Assembly: GCF_033115175.1 (NCBI RefSeq)
Contig: NC_084828.1
Location: 98,581,388 to 98,645,387 of the forward strand
DNA length: 64,000 nucleotides
From: Lepus europaeus
Taxonomy: Eukaryota > Chordata > Mammalia > Lagomorpha > Leporidae
Direction of reading: 5' to 3'
Position numbers and translations under genes: made by a program. The notes under the pieces are model-generated. The model did not search any database and was not told the DNA's origin. It saw only the letters and a list, made by a program, of their open reading frames with translations. This document shows positions 10,071 through 21,361 of the stretch, one piece after another. How positions within the stretch are numbered: the first letter of the stretch is position 1; each line of letters opens with the position of its first letter.

Positions 10071-11179
10071 AACAATGAGGTTTTACTTCACTCCAGTTAG
10101 AATGGATCTTATACACAAACAACAAACAAAAAAATACTGGCAAGGATATAGGGGGGAAATGTACCCTAATCCACTGTTGGTGGGACTATAAACTGGTAAA
10201 ACCACTATGGAAGACAGTTTGAAGATACCTCAGAAATCTGAATATAGTCCTAGCATAGGACCAGCCATCCCACTGCTGGGAATTTACCCAAGAGAAATGA
10301 AATTAGCAAATAAAAGAGTTATCTGCACCCCCATGTTTATTGCAGCTCAATTCACAATAGCTAAGACATGGAATCAACCTAAATGCCCATAATGTAAGAC
10401 TAGATATGGAAATTATGGGATGTGTACTCCATGGAATACTGCACAGCAGTAAAAAGAAAATGAAGACTGGTCATTTGCAACAAATTGGATGAATCTGGAA
10501 ACATTAAACTTAGTAAAATAAGCCAGTCCAAAAGGGACAAATATCACATGTTCTCCCTGCTCTGTGATAGCTAATAGAGCAGCTAAAAGGAAATCTGCAA
10601 AAATGAAATAGACACTTTGAGAAGCAATGACTTGAAAGCCCTTGCCTTGACTGTAGAGGAACAGGGTTTTTTTTTTTTCTTCATACTATTTGTTGAACTC
10701 TTAACATAGAGTTAATCATATGTGTATATATAACTCAACAGAAAATAACCTCAGTTAAAAAATAAGAGTGGGAATAAGAGAAGGAGGAGGAAGTTTATAA
10801 ATGTAAAGCTGTATATTTCTGCATACATTCCTACAGACTACTTGTAAGGATACAGTTTAAAAACTTGCCATGAGACCCCAAATCCCATTAAGCTGGGTGG
10901 TAAAAATGCCATCTTAAGTGTTAAAGTGACAATATTAAGTGTTAAAGTGATCATATAGGTAGGATTAAGTGTTAAATAAGACCAATTATCTCATAATAAT
11001 ACTAGAATTAAAAGGGAGAGAATGTTCCAACATGGGAAGCAGTCCACACAGCAGACTCACAGAATGGCAATCACTTTAAATAGTACTCTGACCTCAGAAT
11101 AAACCCTTAAATAAACCCTTAAGGCATTCTGGTCTGGCTGAAAACTCCATGAGAACATTTCAGGCATGAAAAACCAAGA

Positions 11180-11516
11180 CACTGTGGCAAAAAAAAAAAA
11201 AATTGTCCTACATGAAGGATCTCTGTAAGAGAAACTCCAGTAAAAAGAAGTTTCCATCAAAGAAGGATTTACTTTTCTCTGAAGGGAGGAAAGAACTTCC
11301 ACTTTGCTTATGGCCTTATCTAAATACTGATGGAGATTGTGGATTCAAAAGACTTCTATAGCCTTGGCTGCTCACATCAAGAGCCTTGGGTGATTACTGA
11401 CGTCATACATAGAGGGTTAATTGTTAAATTAACAACAGGAGTCACTGTGCACTTACTCCCCATGCAGGAGCTCTACCCTCAATGGGTTGTAATATGAGAA
11501 TTAACTATAAAACTTG
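11180..11516 (+). repeat. Inverted repeat, arm 1 (L1 3'UTR)
   Basis: Its reverse complement lies at 15035-15367 with only about four differences outside the A-run length. See the finding on templated inverted insertion. Confidence 0.9.
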
Positions 11517-14371
11517 TTCACAAACAGATTTGTGTGTGTGTGTGCAAATTATTGAAATCTTTACTTAGTACAGAGTTGGTCTTCTGTGTATAAATTTAAT
11601 TGAATATGAATCTTAATGGAGAATGGGACTGGGAATGGTAGAGGGAGGAGCAGGTGGGGTAGGATTGGGGGTGGGATGGCGGGTATGGTGGGAAGATCAC
11701 TATATTCCTAAAGTTGTATTTAAGAAATTTGTACTCATTAAGTAAAAGGTTTCTTTGGGAATGAAAAAAGAGAAACGAAAGAAATATTAGAAATGAAGAA
11801 TTAAATAGATCAAATAAACAATGCAGTAGACTTAACAATAGAATCGGAGAGGCAGAAGAAAAAATATCCAAGCTGGAATACAACTGTTTGAAAATTTTAC
11901 AGGCAAACCAAAAAATGAAGAATACATTAGAAAAAATTAAAAACTGTTAGAAATAGTGCATCATAGAAGAAATCAAAAGATAAATCAAAAAATTTCTGGA
12001 AACAAAGATGATAATATATCATATCAAAACTTATGGGGATACAGCAAAAGCAGTAGTAAGAGAAGTTTATAGCAATTGGCACCTAAATCAAGAAATTAGA
12101 AAGGGACCAAATAAATGGGTTATCAGTGCATCTCAAGGACTGAGAAAAAAAACAGCAAACCAAACCCAAAATTAGTAGGAGGAAGACATAATTAAAATTA
12201 GAAAAGAAATAAACAAAATTGAAACAATACAAAAGATCAGTGAAATGAACAAGTTTTAAAAAAAAATAAACAAAATGGGTAAATCATTGGCCCAGCTAAC
12301 CAGAAAAGAGGGAGAAGACCCAAATCAATAAAATCAGAGATGTAAAAGGAAATGTAGCAACAGCTACCATGGAAATAAAAGGAATCATCAGGAATTACTA
12401 GAAAGAGCTGTATGCCAACCAATTGGGAAACCTAAAAAAAAAATGGATTTCCTGGACACATCATATTTACCAAAATGAGTCAGGAAGACATAGAACACCT
12501 AAAAAGACTGATAACCAAGATGGAGATTGAATCAGTAATAAAGACCCTTCCCAACAAAGAAAACCCAACTGGATGCCTTCACTGCTGAATTATATAGGAC
12601 ATTTAAAGAAGAACAAATTCCAATTCTTCTCAAGATATCCAGAACATCTGAAAGGGAGGGAATCCTCCCAAACTCCTTCAATGAATCCAGCACCACCTTA
12701 ATTCCTAAACCATAAAAAGAAACAATAGATAAAGAGAACTATAGATCAATATCCCTGATGAACATGGATGCAAAAAACCTCATCAAAATACTAGACAGTT
12801 GAGTCCATAACATATCAGAAAGATCATTAATCCAGACCAAGTGGGAATTATCACTGGTATGCAGTGATGGTTCAACATTTATAAATCACTAAATGTGATA
12901 TATCATTTAAACAAACTGAGGAACAAAGCCATATTAATTATCTCAATAGATGCAGAGAAACCTTTTGATAAAATACAACATCCTTCCATGATGAATACGT
13001 TAAACAAGCTGGGTATAGAAGGAACACTCCTCAACAAAATGAAGGCAATTTATGACAAATACACAATAAGCATCTTATTCAATAGGGAAAAATTAAATCA
13101 TTTCACTTAATATGCTAAACTGACAAGGATGCCTACTCTCACCATTGCTATTCAATGTAATTCTGGAAATTCTGGCCAGAGCCATTAGGTAAGAAAAAGA
13201 AATCAAAGGGATACAAATAGGTAAGGAGGAAGTCAAACAATCCCTATTTATAGATGACGTGATTCTATATATAAGGGATCCAAAAGCCTACACTAAGAGA
13301 CTACTGGAACTCACAAAAGAGTTTAGTAAAATTAGCATACAAAAATCAATAGACTTTGTATGCACAGACAAGGAAATGGCTGAGAAAGAACTTCTTAGAT
13401 CAATCCCATTCACAATAGCTACAAAAAAAATTAAATATCTTGAAATAAATTTAACTAAGGAGCTGAAAGATCTCTACAAAAAAATTACAAAATATTAAAG
13501 AAAGAAATAGAGGACCTCAAACAAAGAAAAAAATCTTCCATGTTTATGAATTAGAAGAAATAATATCATCAAAATGCCCATACAACCAAAAGCAATTTAC
13601 AGATTCAATGTGATCCAAATCAAAATATCAACAACATTCTTCTCAGATCTGGAAAAAATGATGTTAAAATTCATATGCAAACACAAGAGACTTCTAAGCT
13701 AAAGCAATCTTAAAGAACAAAAACAAAAACAGAGGCATCACAATACCAGATTTCAACACATCTTACAGAACATTTATTATCAAACAGCCCAGTACTGGCA
13801 AAAAAACAAACAAACAAACAAACAAAAAAGATGTGTAGCCACTTCGAACAGAATACAAATTCTAGAAATCAATCCAGGTATCTACAACCAACTTCTTTGA
13901 CAGAGGAGCTAAAATCAATCCCTGGAGAAAGGCCAGTCTCTTCAACAAATGGTACTGTGAAAACTGGATCACCATTTGCAGAAGTCTGAAACTTACACCT
14001 AACCTTACACCTAACACAAAAATCCACTCAAAATGAATCCAAGACACAAATTTATGACCCAATACCATCAAAGTACTAGAGAACATTAGGGAAACCCTAT
14101 AAGATTTTGCTTACACAAAGAGTTCTTGGAAAATGCACAAGAAGCACAGGCAATCAAAGCCAAAATTAACAAATGGGATTATATCAAGCTGAGGACCTTC
14201 TGCACTGCAAAACAAACATTCAGCAAAGAGGTGACTGATAGAATGGGAGAAAATATTTGCAAACTATGCAAGTAATAAAGGATTAATATCCAGAATCTAT
14301 AAAGAGCTCAAAAAAACAACAAAACAAACAATCCAGTTAAGAATTATCAAAGCACTTGAACAGGCATTTTT

Positions 14372-14704
14372 TTCTTTTTTAAAAGATTTATTTATTTACT
14401 TGAGAGATAGAGTTTCAGAAAGAGAGAGGAAGAGACAGAGAGAGGGGTCTTTCATTTGCTGGTTCACTCCTCAAATGGCAACCATGGCCAGAGCTAGACT
14501 AATCCAAAGCCAGGAGCCAGAGGTTCTTCCAGGTCTCCCATGTGGGTGCAGGGGCCCAAGCACTTGGGCTATCTTCTACTGTTTTCTCAGGCCATAGCAC
14601 AGAGCAGGATCAGAAAAGGAGAATCCAGGATATGAACGGGCACCCATATATGATGCTGGCACCACAGATGGAGCCTTAACCCACTACCCCACAGCACTGG
14701 CCCC
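14372..14704 (-). mobile_element. C-SINE, antisense
   Basis: It is flanked by 'aacaggcattttt' (14359-14371 and 14706-14718). It begins with a T-rich complement of the tail and ends with the complement of the GGGGCCAG head. Confidence 0.93.
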
Positions 14705-15034
14705 AAACAGGCATTTTTCAAAAGAGGAAATTTAAATGGCCAACAGACACATAAAAAAATGCTCAGGATCACCAGTCATCATGGAAATGCAAATCAAAAA
14801 CACAATGAGGTTTCACCTCACTCCTGTTAGAATACACAAAGAACAACAACAACAAAAAAAAATACTGGTGAAGATGTGGGGGAAAAGGAACCCTAATCCA
14901 TTGTTGGTGGAAATGTAAACTAGTTAAGCCACTGTGGAAGACAATATGGTGATACTCCAGAAATCTGAATATAGACCTACCATATGACCCAGCTATCCCA
15001 TTCCTGGGAATTTACCGAAATGAAAAGAAATCAG

Positions 15035-15367
15035 CAAGTTTTATAGTTAATTCTCATATTACAACCCATTGAGGGTAGAGCTCCTGCATGGGGAGTAAGT
15101 GCACAGTGACTCCTGTTGTTAATTTAATTAACCCTCTATGTATGACATCAGTAATCACCCAAGGCTCTTGATGTGAGCAGCCAAGGCTATAGAAGTCTTT
15201 TGAATCCACAATCTCCATCAGTATTTAGATAAGGCCATAAGCAAAGTGGAAGTTCTTTCCTCCCTTCAGAGAAAAGTAAATCCTTCTTTGATGGAAACTT
15301 CTTTTTACTGGAGTCTCTCTTACAGAGATCCTTCATGTAGGACAATTTGTTTTTTTTTGCCACAGTG
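15035..15367 (-). repeat. Inverted repeat, arm 2 (templated insertion in L1 ORF2)
   Basis: This is the reverse complement of 11180-11516. It sits inside L1 ORF2 C-terminal sequence that resumes after it ('agtgatctg...'), replacing only a handful of bases. It has no A-tail and no target-site duplication, so it was not inserted by target-primed reverse transcription. Confidence 0.88.
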
Positions 15368-15963
15368 ATCTGTTCTCCACGTTCATCATAGCTAAATTCC
15401 CAATAGCTAAGATATGTAATCAACCCAAATGTCCATCAACTGCTGACTGGATACAGAAATTAAATTTTGGTATATACTCTATGGAGTACTACTCAGCTAT
15501 TAAAAAAATTAAATCTTGCCTTTTGCAAAAAGATGGAAGCAACTAAAAACCAATATACTTAGTGAAATAAGTCAATCCCTAAAAGACAGATACTATGTGT
15601 TTTCTCTGATCTGATGTAACTAATAGAATAACTAAAATGTAATGTATTGGAGTGAAATGGACATTTTGAGATTTGATTATTGTTTACAGCCTTTGTCTAT
15701 TCTGTTGAAGAACAGCATTTCTTTCTTCATACTGTTGGTTGAACTCTTTGATTTAGTGTAGTTTTAGCTTTATGAGCATTAAGTAAACTGAAAATAGATA
15801 TTTGTATAAATTAAGAGTGGGAATGTGAGAGGGAGGAGGAATAATGTTCAGAGTGTGGATGGGATGGAGGGTGGGTTGGGAAGTATCACTATGTTCCTAA
15901 ATCTGTATATGTGAAATACATGAAACTTGTGTAACTTAAATAAAATTTAAAAAAAAAAAAAAG

Positions 15964-16690
15964 AATGGCACTCATACAGAAATCAACAAATAACAAATTT
16001 CAACAAGAATTTGGGGTAAAAGGTATACTAATATTGGTGGGAATGTAAACTGGTACAACCATTATTGAACAATATGGAAGACAGTTTTGAGATACCTCAG
16101 AAATCTGAATACAGACCAATTATCTTATATGAAAGAGTGATCTAAACCCCCATATTTATTACAGCTCAATTCACAATAACTAAGATATGGAATCAACACA
16201 GATGTTCATCACCTACCTGAACACTGGATAAAGAAATTAAGGTATATATACATTATGGAACACTGCAGAGCAGTTAAAAAAAAAAAAAAAGAAATCATGT
16301 TGTTTGTGACAAAATGGATGCAACTAGAAACCATTTTACTTAGTGAAATAAGCCAAAAAGCCCCCAAAAAAGACAAACATCATGTATTCTCTCTTGATCT
16401 GTGTTAACTAACAGAGTAACTAAGAGGTAATCTATAGTAGTGAAATTGACACTTTGAGATGTGTTGATTTTTACTAGCCCTTGTCTCAACTGTTGAGGAA
16501 ATGTGCTTTTTTATGTTTATGAGTATAAAATTAACTGAAAAATAGATCTTCAAGAAAAAGGATGGGAATAGGAGAGGGAAAAGGAAGTAGGTTGGGAGTG
16601 CAGGCAGGAGGGAGGTAAGGGTGGAAAGAATCAAGTGTTCATACATTTGTAAATATGAAATACATGAAGTTTGATTTCCTTAAATAAAAT
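15964..16690 (+). mobile_element. Old 5'-truncated L1: ORF2 C-terminus and short 3'UTR
   Basis: It starts at the ORF2 C-terminal region (tggtgggaatgtaaactgg block) and ends with 'cttaaataaaatg'. It is degenerate. Confidence 0.8.
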
Positions 16691-16696
16691 GTCTTT

Positions 16697-17640
16697 GGGA
16701 AATGCTCAATCTGACTTGACCCAAATGGTAGAGTTAGAAACGTGCCAGGGGATTCGAATTCAATCCCATCAAGATGGCATGTACCAAGGCCATCTCACTA
16801 GTCCAAGTGATCAATTTCAGTTCACAATTGATCACACTGATAGGTCTAAGAGTCAAAGAGATCACATAAATAAGACAAGTTTCTGCTAATACTAACTGAT
16901 GGAATCAAAAAGGGAGAGAAGGATCCAACATGGGAAGTGGGATACACAGCAGACTCATACCTAAACAGCACTCTGGCCTCAAATTATTCCTTAAGGCATT
17001 TGGATCTGGCTCAAGAGCCCATGAGACTATTTTAGGCATGGAAAGCCAAGACACTCTGGGAAAAAAAAAAAAAAAAAACACCCTAAATGAAAGATCTCTG
17101 CAAGTGAAATCCCAGTATAAAGAATGGGGCCATCAAAGAGGTACCTTTCTCTGAAGGGAGGAGAGAACTTCCACTTTGACTATGACCTTGTCTAAATAAG
17201 ATCAGAGTTGGAGAACTCAAAAGGCCTCCATAGTCTTGGCAACTCATGACTAGAGCCTAGGGAGATTACTGACGCCATAAACAAGAGTGTCAATTTGTTA
17301 AGTAAACAACAGGAGTCACTGTGCACTTATTCCTCATGTGGAATCTCTGTCCTTAATGTGTTATACAATATGAATTAATGCTATAACTAGTATTCAAACA
17401 GTATTTTACACTTTGTGTTTTGGTGTGGGTACAAACTGTTGAAATCTTCACTTAATACATACTAAATTGATCTTCTGTATATAAGGATAATTGAAAATGA
17501 ATCTTGATGTGAATGGAATGGGAGAGGGAGCGGGAGATGGGAGGATTGTGGGTGGGAGGGAAGTTATGGGGGGGAAAAGCCATTGTAATCCATAAGCTGT
17601 ACTTTGGAAATTTATATTTATTAAATAAAAGTTAAAAAAA
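16697..17640 (+). mobile_element. 5'-truncated L1, 3'UTR only
   Basis: It starts 'gggaaatgctcaatctgac', matching the 3'UTR at 62190, and ends with AATAAA and an A8 tail. It contains an internal A-run (about 17060-17079) and a G-rich block near 17520-17575. It is wedged between one copy of 'aataaaatgtcttt' and an antisense C-SINE. Confidence 0.9.
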
Positions 17641-17666
17641 ATTATTTGACAGGTAGAGTTTTAGAC

Positions 17667-17707
<41 letters not shown>

Positions 17708-17970
17708 AAGGTCTTCTTTTCGTTGGTTCAATCCCCAAATGGTTGCTACGGCTGGAACTGCACCGATCTGAAGCCAGGAGCCAGGTGCTTCCTCCAGGTC
17801 TTCCATGCGGGTGCACGGGCCCAAGCACTTGGGCCATCCTCCACCGCCCTCCCAGGCCACAGCAGAGAGCTGGACTGGAAGAGGAGCAAGCGAGACTACT
17901 ATCCGACACCCATATGGGATGCCGGCGCCGCAGGCAGAGGATTAACCAAGTGAGCCACGGAGCTGGCCCC
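17641..17970 (-). mobile_element. C-SINE, antisense, with (GA)n/(CAGA)n tract
   Basis: Complement of the C-SINE tail, CT zone (here a GA run then CAGA repeats at about 17668-17706) and head. It is followed by 'aataaaatgtcttt' at 17971-17984, the same 14-mer that lies at 16683-16696. Confidence 0.9.
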
Positions 17971-17984
17971 AATAAAATGTCTTT

Positions 17985-18331
17985 ATTTATTTATTTATTT
18001 ATTGACAGGCAGAGTGGATAGTGAGAGAGAGAGACAGAGAGAAAGGTCTTCCTTTGCCGTTGGTTCACCCTCCAATGGCCGCCGCGGCTGGCGCGCTGCG
18101 GCCCGTGCACCACGCTGATCCGATGGCAGGAGCCAGGTGCTTCTCCTGGTCTCCCATGGGGTGCAGGGCCCAAGCACCTGGGCCATCCTCCACTGCACTC
18201 CCTGGCCACAGCAGAGAGCTGGCCTGGAAGAGGGGCAACCGGGACAGAATCCGGTGCCCCGACCGGGACTAGAACCCGGTGTGCCGGCACCGCAAGGCGG
18301 AGGATTAGCCTAGTGAGCCACGGCGCTGGCC
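17985..18331 (-). mobile_element. C-SINE, GC-rich young subtype, antisense
   Basis: It is flanked by 'aataaaatgtcttt' at 17971-17984 and 18332-18345. CpG-rich head complement 'ctagtgagccacggcgctgg'. Confidence 0.95.
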
Positions 18332-18388
18332 AATAAAATGTCTTTAAAAAGACAATATAGTTAAGCTCTTCAAGATTAATGATAAGGA

Positions 18389-18619
18389 GGGGTCGGCATC
18401 ATGCTTGGTCCCCTGCACGCACATGGGAGACCAGGAAGGAAGACCTTTCTGTTTCTCTCTCTTTCACTGTCTATAACTGTACCTGTCAAATAAATAGGAA
18501 GGAAGGAAGGAAGGAAGGAAGGAAGGAAGGAAGGAAGGAAGGAAGGAAGGAAGGAAGGAAGGAAGGAAGGAAGGAAGGAAGGAAGGAAGGAAGGAAGGAA
18601 GGAAATAAATCTTTAAAAA
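18389..18619 (+). mobile_element. C-SINE with internal deletion and expanded tail
   Basis: It is flanked by a 17-bp duplication 'aagattaatgataagga' (18372-18388 and 18620-18636). The first dozen bases of the head (ggggtcggc) jump straight to the 'ttggtcccctgcac' region. The tail carries a pure GGAA microsatellite. Confidence 0.9.
18497..18604 (+). repeat. (GGAA)27 microsatellite
   Basis: 108 bp of uninterrupted GGAA units in the A-tail of the surrounding C-SINE. GGAA is the ETS-factor core. Reading frames through it are artefacts. Confidence 0.98.
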
Positions 18620-19185
18620 AAGATTAATGATAAGGAAAATATTCTCAACTTTGCAAAAAAATAATAAAATAAAATAAAAGGATACCAATTTGTCTGAATG
18701 GAGACTTCTTAGAAGACTTACAGGTTAGCAGTGGATGAAATTTTCACAGTATGGAAGGAAAAAGTTGCCAGGTAAGTACAATACTGTACTCAGCAAATCT
18801 ATCCTTCAGGTATGAGGATGAGATAAAGACATTTCTTGAAAAACAAAAGCTGAGGGAATTTACCAATACCAGAACCATCTTAAAAGAATGATTAATGGAA
18901 TAAATAAAACTAAAACAAAGGGATGAGAACAAGTAAGAAGAATATATCACAAGGTAAAATTTTCACTGGTAAAAGACACAGAAGAATTTAGAATATTCTC
19001 ATATTGTAAATATATGAACAAACAATCCATATCTTTAGTGTGAAGACTAAGAAATAATTAAAATTATAATAACTGCAATTAAATGCTGAGACAGGCAATA
19101 CAGAGAGATAAAATCAGATATCAAAAATTCAAAATTCAAAATGTGGGGAGGAATGGAGTTCAAGTGTAGTATTCTTTATTGTTAT

Positions 19186-19573
19186 TTCTTTTTAGAGGTT
19201 TGTTTGTTTATTTATTTATTTATTTATAAGCCAGAGAAACAGAGAAGGAGGAGACAGGGAGGAAGAGAGAATGAGCTATGGAAAGAAAGAGAGATATGTG
19301 GAAAGAGTGAGATCTTCTTTCCATCTGCTGATTTACTCCCCAAATAGCCATAACAGCCAAATCTGGATCTAGATGAAGTCAGGAGCTAGGTACTCCATCA
19401 AGGTCTCCCATAAGGGTGCCAGAGGTCCAAGTACTTGAGCCATCTTTGCTGCCTTTCAGGTGCACCAGCAGGAAGCTGAATTGAAAGTAAAGCAGGACTA
19501 AAATTGATATTCCAATATAGGAGGCTGGCATAATAAACACTGTTTTAACCAGCTGTGCCACAGTGCTGGCCTC
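19186..19573 (-). mobile_element. C-SINE, antisense, old
   Basis: T-rich start, purine tract, then complement of the C-SINE body ending 'ccacagtgctggcc'. An imperfect duplication around 'tagtattt.ttat' flanks it. Confidence 0.85.
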
Positions 19574-21032
19574 CTATTAGTATTTATTATCTCTTTCTTT
19601 TTCTTTTTTCTCTATATTTATAATCTGTGTTAAGTGTCACGTTTCTGTCACTTGAAAATAATTGCTGTAAACAAGGTTTTTGAAGGCTCATGGTAAATAC
19701 AAAGCAAAAATCTATAACAGAATTACCAAAGTAGTAAGATAACAAGACACACTGCTAGAAAACATCATTTAAGTGCAAAGAAAAATTATGAGAGGAAGAA
19801 AAAAATGAATTATAATGAAATTACAGAACAAGTATAAAAATTGAAGTAATAATTATCTATCAATAATTACCTTAAATATAAGTGGATTGAGTTCTCCAAT
19901 TAAAAGCTATAAAGTGATTTAATGAAAACCCAACTACATGCTATTTACAAGAAACTGAATTCATTCCACATCTAAGGACATACACAGATTGAAAATAAAG
20001 GAGTATGATATCCTATGCAAAGAGAACCAAAAAGACTAAAAGTGAAAGAATGGAATAGATATTCCACACAAATGGAAGCCCCCCCAAAAGCAGGAGTATC
20101 CATACTCATATCAAATAAAGCATATTATAAATCTAAAGCTTAAAAAGAATCAAGAAGGCCATCATATAATGATAAAGGGTTTAATTCAGCAAAAGAAAAT
20201 AAAAATTATAAATATATATGCACCCAACACCAGAGTACCAAAATACACAAAGCACACATTAATAGACCTAAAGAAGGAGATAAATTCCAATAATAGTAGG
20301 AGACTTTAACACTCTGCTTTCAGAGACAGAAAATCAACAGAGACAGTAGAGTTTATTTGTACCCTAAATCATTTGCACCTAACAGATCTACAGAACATTC
20401 CAACAGCTATAGAACACAATTTTTTCTCAATAGCACATAGAACATTCTCAATGATAGGTGATATGGTAGGTTACAAAATAATTCTCAACAAATTTTTAAA
20501 AATAGAAATCATAAGGAGAACTTTTCTGACCATAATGCAATAAAACTATGAATCAGTAACAACAAAAATATTGAAAACTACATAAATACATGGAACTTAA
20601 ACAACTTACTCCTGAAGAAGCAATAGATCAAGGAGAAAATTAAGAAGTAAATTTGAAATTTTGTTAAATGAGTGAAAATGGAAATACAACATAACAAAAA
20701 TATGGGATACAAGAAAATCATACATCAAAAAAAGAAATCAGAAAGATCTCAATATGCAGCTTATAACTGCGCCCCAAGGTACTATAAAAATAAGAACAAA
20801 TCAACACCAATGAGTATAAGAAAAGAAATGATACATTTCAGAGAATAAATGACATACAGACTAAAAAATACAAAAAAAAAAATCAGATGAAGAGATGGTT
20901 CGTTAAAAAGATAAACTAAGTTAATAAAACCTTAACTAGACTAATTAAGAAAAAAGGGAGAAAATACAAATATATAAAATCAGAGATCAAAAGGGAGATA
21001 TTACAAGTGATATCATAGAAATACTCTCTACT

Positions 21033-21361
21033 GGGGCTGGTGCTGTGGCACAGCAGGTTAATGCCCTGGCCTGAAGTGCCGGCATCCCATATGGGCGCCG
21101 GTTCAAGACCCGGCTGCTCCACTTCCAATCCAACTCTCTGTTATGGCCTAGGAAAGCAGTAGAAGATGGCCCAAGTCCTTGGGCCCCTATACCCACATGG
21201 GAGACCCGGAAGAAGCTCCTGGCTCCTGGCTTCAGATCGGCACAGCTCCAGCCATTGCAGCCATCTGGGGAGTGAACCATAGGATGGCGGACCTCTCTCT
21301 CTATGCCTCTCCTCTCTGTGTAATTCTGACTTTCAAATAAATAAATAAATCTTTAAAAAAA
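21033..21361 (+). mobile_element. C-SINE, sense
   Basis: Full-length: A-box-like 'tggcacagcaggtt', B-box 'ggttcaagacc', CT zone and (AAAT)n tail ending in an A-run. Confidence 0.93.

Larger units (their letters stand above)
6418..11755 (+). mobile_element. Old L1 (continuation): ORF2 and 3'UTR with three nested C-SINEs
   Basis: This continues the element begun at 1037. ORF2 remnants lie at 6418-6612, 6926-7641, 8007-9742 and 10080 to about 10560, with the reverse transcriptase signature FVDD at about 8522-8534 and the C-terminal LGIYPREMKLANK-like block near 10280. Many stops and frameshifts break it. The 3'UTR runs from about 10600 to 11755, with an internal A14 at 11189-11202 and a final 'attaagtaaaag' instead of a clean tail. 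Confidence 0.85.
11765..15963 (+). mobile_element. Old L1 with ORF1 coiled coil joined to ORF2
   Basis: 11765 to about 11957 encodes a degraded ORF1 coiled coil (RIGEAEEKISKLE-like). At about 11958 the sequence passes directly into ORF2, at the linker between endonuclease and reverse transcriptase, so the ORF1 C-terminal half and the ORF2 endonuclease are deleted. ORF2 continues to about 15560 with many breaks, interrupted by an antisense C-SINE (14372-14704) and an inverted 333-bp block (15035-15367). It has a short 3'UTR, then AATAAA and A-tail at about 15940-15963. Confidence 0.8.

Noticed and set aside
10921..10970. Tandem 'taagtgttaaa(gtga)' words as a possible regulatory array
   Set aside because: Three short imperfect units inside an old L1 3'UTR, most simply a small local duplication.
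18497..18604. Possible CRISPR-like direct repeat array; also the (CT)n and (CAGA)n tracts
   Set aside because: Simple microsatellites without spacers in a mammalian genome.
18379..18688. Low-complexity ORFs through the GGAA array (KEGR- and FLPS-type repeats)
   Set aside because: Artefact of the tetranucleotide repeat in both strands.
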